Assembly (NCBI RefSeq): GCF_019145375.1
Contig: NZ_JAHSTX010000001.1
Span: forward strand, 905,001 to 969,000
Direction of reading: 5' to 3'
Length of the DNA stretch: 64,000 nt
Source of the DNA: Pseudomonas triticicola
GTDB taxonomy: Bacteria; Pseudomonadota; Gammaproteobacteria; Pseudomonadales; Pseudomonadaceae
In this document: one piece after another, positions 61,405 to 64,000 of the stretch
How positions within the stretch are numbered: position 1 is the first letter of the stretch
How the letters are laid out: every line of letters begins with the position of its first letter
Position numbers and translations under genes: made by a program
The notes under the pieces: model-generated
The model's input: only the letters and a program-made list of their open reading frames with translations
The model's database searches: none
What the model was told of the DNA's origin: nothing

Positions 61405-61655
61405 CGTTTCTGTAGAGGATCGGCGTTTCTTGCTCTGAAAACAGTCTTGTCCTACAGCCTTCGCACCACCACGGCGCACGCCTTGACCCCAGTCAATGCG
61501 TGCGCCGATGTTCTGTAAGTAATTGTCGCTTAAAAACAATTGCCTCCGTGCGCGCCGCCATAGACTGCCGGCCACGTCGGTTTTTGCCGTTAGAACGCCA
61601 TGACCGAACGCTGACTCGAAAGCTGCCAATAAAAGCCTCCGCACGGGAGTAATAA

Positions 61656-62435
61656 ATGAAAAAGCTAGTGATGTTCGGTGCCCTGGCACTGTCGATGTTG
61701 TCCCTGACCGCCGTGGCCGAAGACGCCAAGCCGATCCGCATCGGTATCGAAGCCGGGTACCCGCCATTCTCGATGAAAACCCCTGACGGCAAACTCACTG
61801 GTTTTGACGTGGACATCGGTGACGCACTGTGCGCGCAGATGAAGGTTAAATGCACGTGGGTCGAGCAAGAGTTCGATGGCCTGATCCCGGCGCTGAAAGT
61901 GAAGAAGATCGACGCGATCCTGTCGTCGATGACCATCACTGACGATCGCAAGAAAAACGTCGATTTCACCATCAAGTACTACCACACCCCGGCGCGCTTC
62001 GTGATGAAGGAAGGCTCGGGCGTGAAAGACCCGCTGACCGAACTCAAGGGCAAGAAAGTCGGCGTGCTGCGCGCCAGTACTCACGACCGTTACGCGACCG
62101 AAGTGCTGGTTCCGGCCGGGATCGAACTGACGCGCTACGGCTCGCAGCAGGAAGCCAACCTCGACATGGTGTCCGGGCGTATCGACGCGATGCTCGCTGA
62201 CTCGGTCAACCTCAGCGACGGTTTCCTGAAAACCGACGCCGGCAAAGGGTTCGAATTCGTCGGCCCGACCTACGAAGACGCCAAGTACTTCGGCGGCGGC
62301 GCTGGCATCGCGGTGCGCAAGGGCGATACCGCACTGGCTGAGCAGTTCAACAAAGCCATCACCGAAATCCGCGCCAATGGCGAGTACAAGAAAGTCCAGG
62401 ACAAGTACTTCGACTTTGACGTATACGGCCATTAA
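61656..62435 (+). CDS. Periplasmic amino-acid binding protein (Lys/Arg/Orn/His type)
   Basis: The 259-residue precursor has a signal peptide ending LTAVA. Mature sequence [20 protein letters not shown], then [16 protein letters not shown] and [15 protein letters not shown] matches the ArgT/HisJ family of polar amino-acid ABC transporters. No permease genes are adjacent in the window, so it is an orphan binding protein or shares a transporter. GGGAG precedes the ATG and a strong terminator follows. Confidence 0.92.
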   Translation: MKKLVMFGALALSMLSLTAVAEDAKPIRIGIEAGYPPFSMKTPDGKLTGFDVDIGDALCAQMKVKCTWVEQEFDGLIPALKVKKIDAILSSMTITDDRKKNVDFTIKYYHTPARFVMKEGSGVKDPLTELKGKKVGVLRASTHDRYATEVLVPAGIELTRYGSQQEANLDMVSGRIDAMLADSVNLSDGFLKTDAGKGFEFVGPTYEDAKYFGGGAGIAVRKGDTALAEQFNKAITEIRANGEYKKVQDKYFDFDVYGH

Positions 62436-62444
62436 TACGCCGTG

Positions 62445-62484
62445 AAAAAAAAGTGGCCCCGTTTGCGCGGTGGCCACTTTTTTT
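62445..62484 (+). terminator. Rho-independent terminator
   Basis: AAAGTGGCC and GGCCACTTT pair around CCGTTTGCGCGGT, followed by seven T. Placed ten bases after the binding-protein stop. Confidence 0.93.
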
Positions 62485-62511
62485 ATGTTCTTTTATTGAT
62501 GGAAATTCTCT

Positions 62512-62605
62512 GTGGGAGCGAGCCTGCTCGCGAAAGCGGTCTGACATTCGACATCGTCATCGTCATCGTCTGACCTGACGCATTCGCGAGCAGGCTCGCT
62601 CCCAC
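62512..62605. repeat. REP doublet, GTGGGAGCGAGC family
   Basis: Opposed units with about 49 bases between, containing a small GTCATC triplet repeat (CATCGTCATCGTCATCGTC). Confidence 0.9.
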
Positions 62606-62641
62606 AGGGATTTGCGTAATCCAGCTATTGAGGAGATTTTC

Positions 62642-63754
62642 ATGCAACGCATCGACCACGTTCTGCCCTGGAGCCACTTGGGCAGCGAGCGCTCCCTCAG
62701 CGTTTTTCGCTACGGCGCCGGCAGCCGCAAGGTGTATATCCAGGCCAGCCTGCACGCCGATGAACTGCCGGGCATGCGCACCGCGTGGGAACTCAAGCTT
62801 CGCTTGAACGAACTGGAACGGCAGGGCCGTTTGCAGGGCGTTATCGAACTGGTGCCGGTGGCCAATCCGATTGGCCTGGATCAGCATCTGCAAGGCAATC
62901 ACATGGGCCGCTTCGAACTGGGCAGCGGCAAGAATTTCAACCGCGCATTCGTCGAACTCAGCGCCCCGGTCGCTGCGCTGGTGGGCGAGCGTCTGGGCGC
63001 GGATGCCGAGGCCAACGTCGCGCTGATCCGCCAGGCCATGGCTCAGGTCTTCGAAGAATTGCCGGCGCCGGCATCGCAACTGGAAGCCTTGCACCGCTTG
63101 TTGCTGCGCCACGCCTGCGACGCCGACATCACCCTCGATCTGCATTGCGACTTCGACGCTGCGATTCACCTCTACGCGCTGCCGCAACACTGGCCGCAGT
63201 GGCAATCACTGGCGGCCCGGCTGAAGGCGGGCGTGGCATTGCTCTGCGAAGATTCCGGCGGCAGCTCATTCGATGAGTCGTGCTCGACGCCGTGGCTGCG
63301 TCTGGCCAAAGCATTCCCGGACGCGGCGATTCCGGCGGCGAATCTGGCGACGACGCTTGAGCTGGGCAGTATGGGCGACACCCGCGTCGATCAGGCTCAG
63401 GCCAATTGCGAAGCGATTCTGGGTTTTCTCGCCGAGCAGGGTTTCATCAGCGGCGAATGGCCGGCGGCGCCGAGCGAATGTTGTGAAGGTCTGCCGTTTG
63501 AAGGCACCGAATACCTGTTCGCCCCGCACCATGGCGTGGTCAGTTTCTTGCGCAATGCCGGCGAGTGGGTAGAGCAGGGCGATGCACTGTTCGAGGTTGT
63601 TGACCCGTTGCAGGATCGCGTGACCACCGTGCGCGCCGGCACCAGCGGGGTGCTGTTCGCGATTGATCGCGGGCGTTATACCGAGCCGGGGATCTGGCAG
63701 GCGAAAGTGGCGGGGCGGGTGCCGTTTCGTACCGGCAAGCTGACCAACGACTGA
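62642..63754 (+). CDS. Succinylglutamate desuccinylase/aspartoacylase-like (M14) hydrolase
   Basis: The 370 residues resemble zinc-dependent aspartoacylases: the His-Glu zinc ligands in IQASLHADELPGMRTAWELK near residue 38, the Asn/Arg region GSGKNFNRAFVEL near residue 100, and the third ligand in ITLDLHCDFDAAIHLYALPQ near residue 170. The C-terminal part has a lipoyl-like barrel (EWVEQGDALFEVVDPLQDRV) seen in this subgroup. GAGGAG precedes ATG 62642. The substrate is probably an N-acyl amino acid but is not proven. Confidence 0.88.
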   Translation: MQRIDHVLPWSHLGSERSLSVFRYGAGSRKVYIQASLHADELPGMRTAWELKLRLNELERQGRLQGVIELVPVANPIGLDQHLQGNHMGRFELGSGKNFNRAFVELSAPVAALVGERLGADAEANVALIRQAMAQVFEELPAPASQLEALHRLLLRHACDADITLDLHCDFDAAIHLYALPQHWPQWQSLAARLKAGVALLCEDSGGSSFDESCSTPWLRLAKAFPDAAIPAANLATTLELGSMGDTRVDQAQANCEAILGFLAEQGFISGEWPAAPSECCEGLPFEGTEYLFAPHHGVVSFLRNAGEWVEQGDALFEVVDPLQDRVTTVRAGTSGVLFAIDRGRYTEPGIWQAKVAGRVPFRTGKLTND

Positions 63755-63780
63755 CAGGTTGCGGTGAAGGTGCGGGCCTC

Positions 63781-63846
63781 TTCGCGAGCAGGCTCGCTCC
63801 CACAGGGGGAACGCATTTCAACGGTGGGAGCGAGCCTGCTCGCGAA
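63781..63846. repeat. REP doublet, GTGGGAGCGAGC family
   Basis: Opposed units in outward order (TTCGCGAGCAGGCTCGCTCC first) with about 20 bases between. Confidence 0.9.
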
Positions 63847-63935
63847 AGGGCCATCAGCCACTCCACAAAATTTGGATCCTCAGCCGAGAATGTTAGGCTC
63901 CCCCGCGAACCCGACACTCTGTGAAGGAGCGCTCC

Positions 63936-64000
63936 ATGCTGAAATTGTTCGCCCTGCTGACCCTGCTCGCATCCACCGCCGTCCATGCGCAAACCACCCT
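63936..64000 (+). CDS. Secreted protein, N-terminal fragment (cut by window end)
   Basis: Only the first 21 codons are visible. ATG 63936 is preceded by GAAGGAGC. They encode a signal peptide, MLKLFALLTLLASTAVHA followed by QTT, so the product is exported. Nothing more can be said. Confidence 0.75.
   Translation, partial: MLKLFALLTLLASTAVHAQTT

Overview
The window is 64 kb of chromosome from a fluorescent-group Pseudomonas. The gene order ftsK-lolA-rarA-crcB-serS-cysG followed by a tusDCBE block is typical of that genus. Most intergenic gaps carry the inverted GTGGGAGCGAGCCTGCTCGC element that is highly repeated in P. fluorescens-type genomes, and a complete hydrogen cyanide synthase operon (hcnABC) is present. 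The species cannot be fixed from sequence reading alone. No rRNA, tRNA, prophage, insertion sequence or CRISPR array was seen.

Layout. 1-6583: core genes for chromosome segregation, lipoprotein carriage, replication-fork repair, fluoride export, seryl-tRNA synthesis and siroheme. 6700-10167: a glutathionyl-hydroquinone reductase and a tightly overlapping operon for tRNA 2-thiouridine sulfur relay (tusDCBE) ending in ybiB. 10357-16769: small accessory genes, including a hemerythrin, an AA10 LPMO-like protein without a signal peptide, nudK and ggt. 16930-24962: SulP transporter, hybrid histidine kinase, AhpD-like protein with a divergent AraC regulator, EamA exporter with a divergent MocR regulator, and a cytochrome c. 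25469-28846: a Cache-GGDEF cyclase, a small lipoprotein, a secreted protein of nine 13-residue repeats, and periplasmic chorismate mutase. 29030-34203: MATE exporter, acyltransferase, YceI, acetyltransferase, and a thioesterase-like gene divergent from a TetR gene across a perfect palindrome.

34213-41620: a candidate small RNA, a P1 peptidase/polyamine-binding-protein/LuxR cluster, an RlmI-like methyltransferase, a lone receiver protein, a HAD phosphatase, and an SDR-SRPBCC pair. 41763-47005: a two-component system, a membrane protein with a good sigma-54 promoter and a 24-residue companion, two related Pseudomonas-type small proteins, and a structured intergenic region. 47243-50215: hcnABC with an ANR-type box and an Rsm-type leader site. 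50337-55375: KefB-type antiporter, and a LysR/substrate-binding/MFS group. 55828-64000: RcnB-like protein, an unknown CxCC protein, a protealysin-emfourin pair, FKBP, a HigBA-type toxin-antitoxin pair, FtrA with a divergent rhodanese, an amino-acid binding protein, an aspartoacylase-like protein, and a gene cut by the window end.

Themes are biocontrol and secretion (cyanide, LPMO-like protein, M4 protease, repeat protein), nutrient uptake with local regulators, and heavy seeding of gaps with REP doublets. Start codons were chosen from visible ribosome binding sites and family N-termini, so several differ from the longest open frame.
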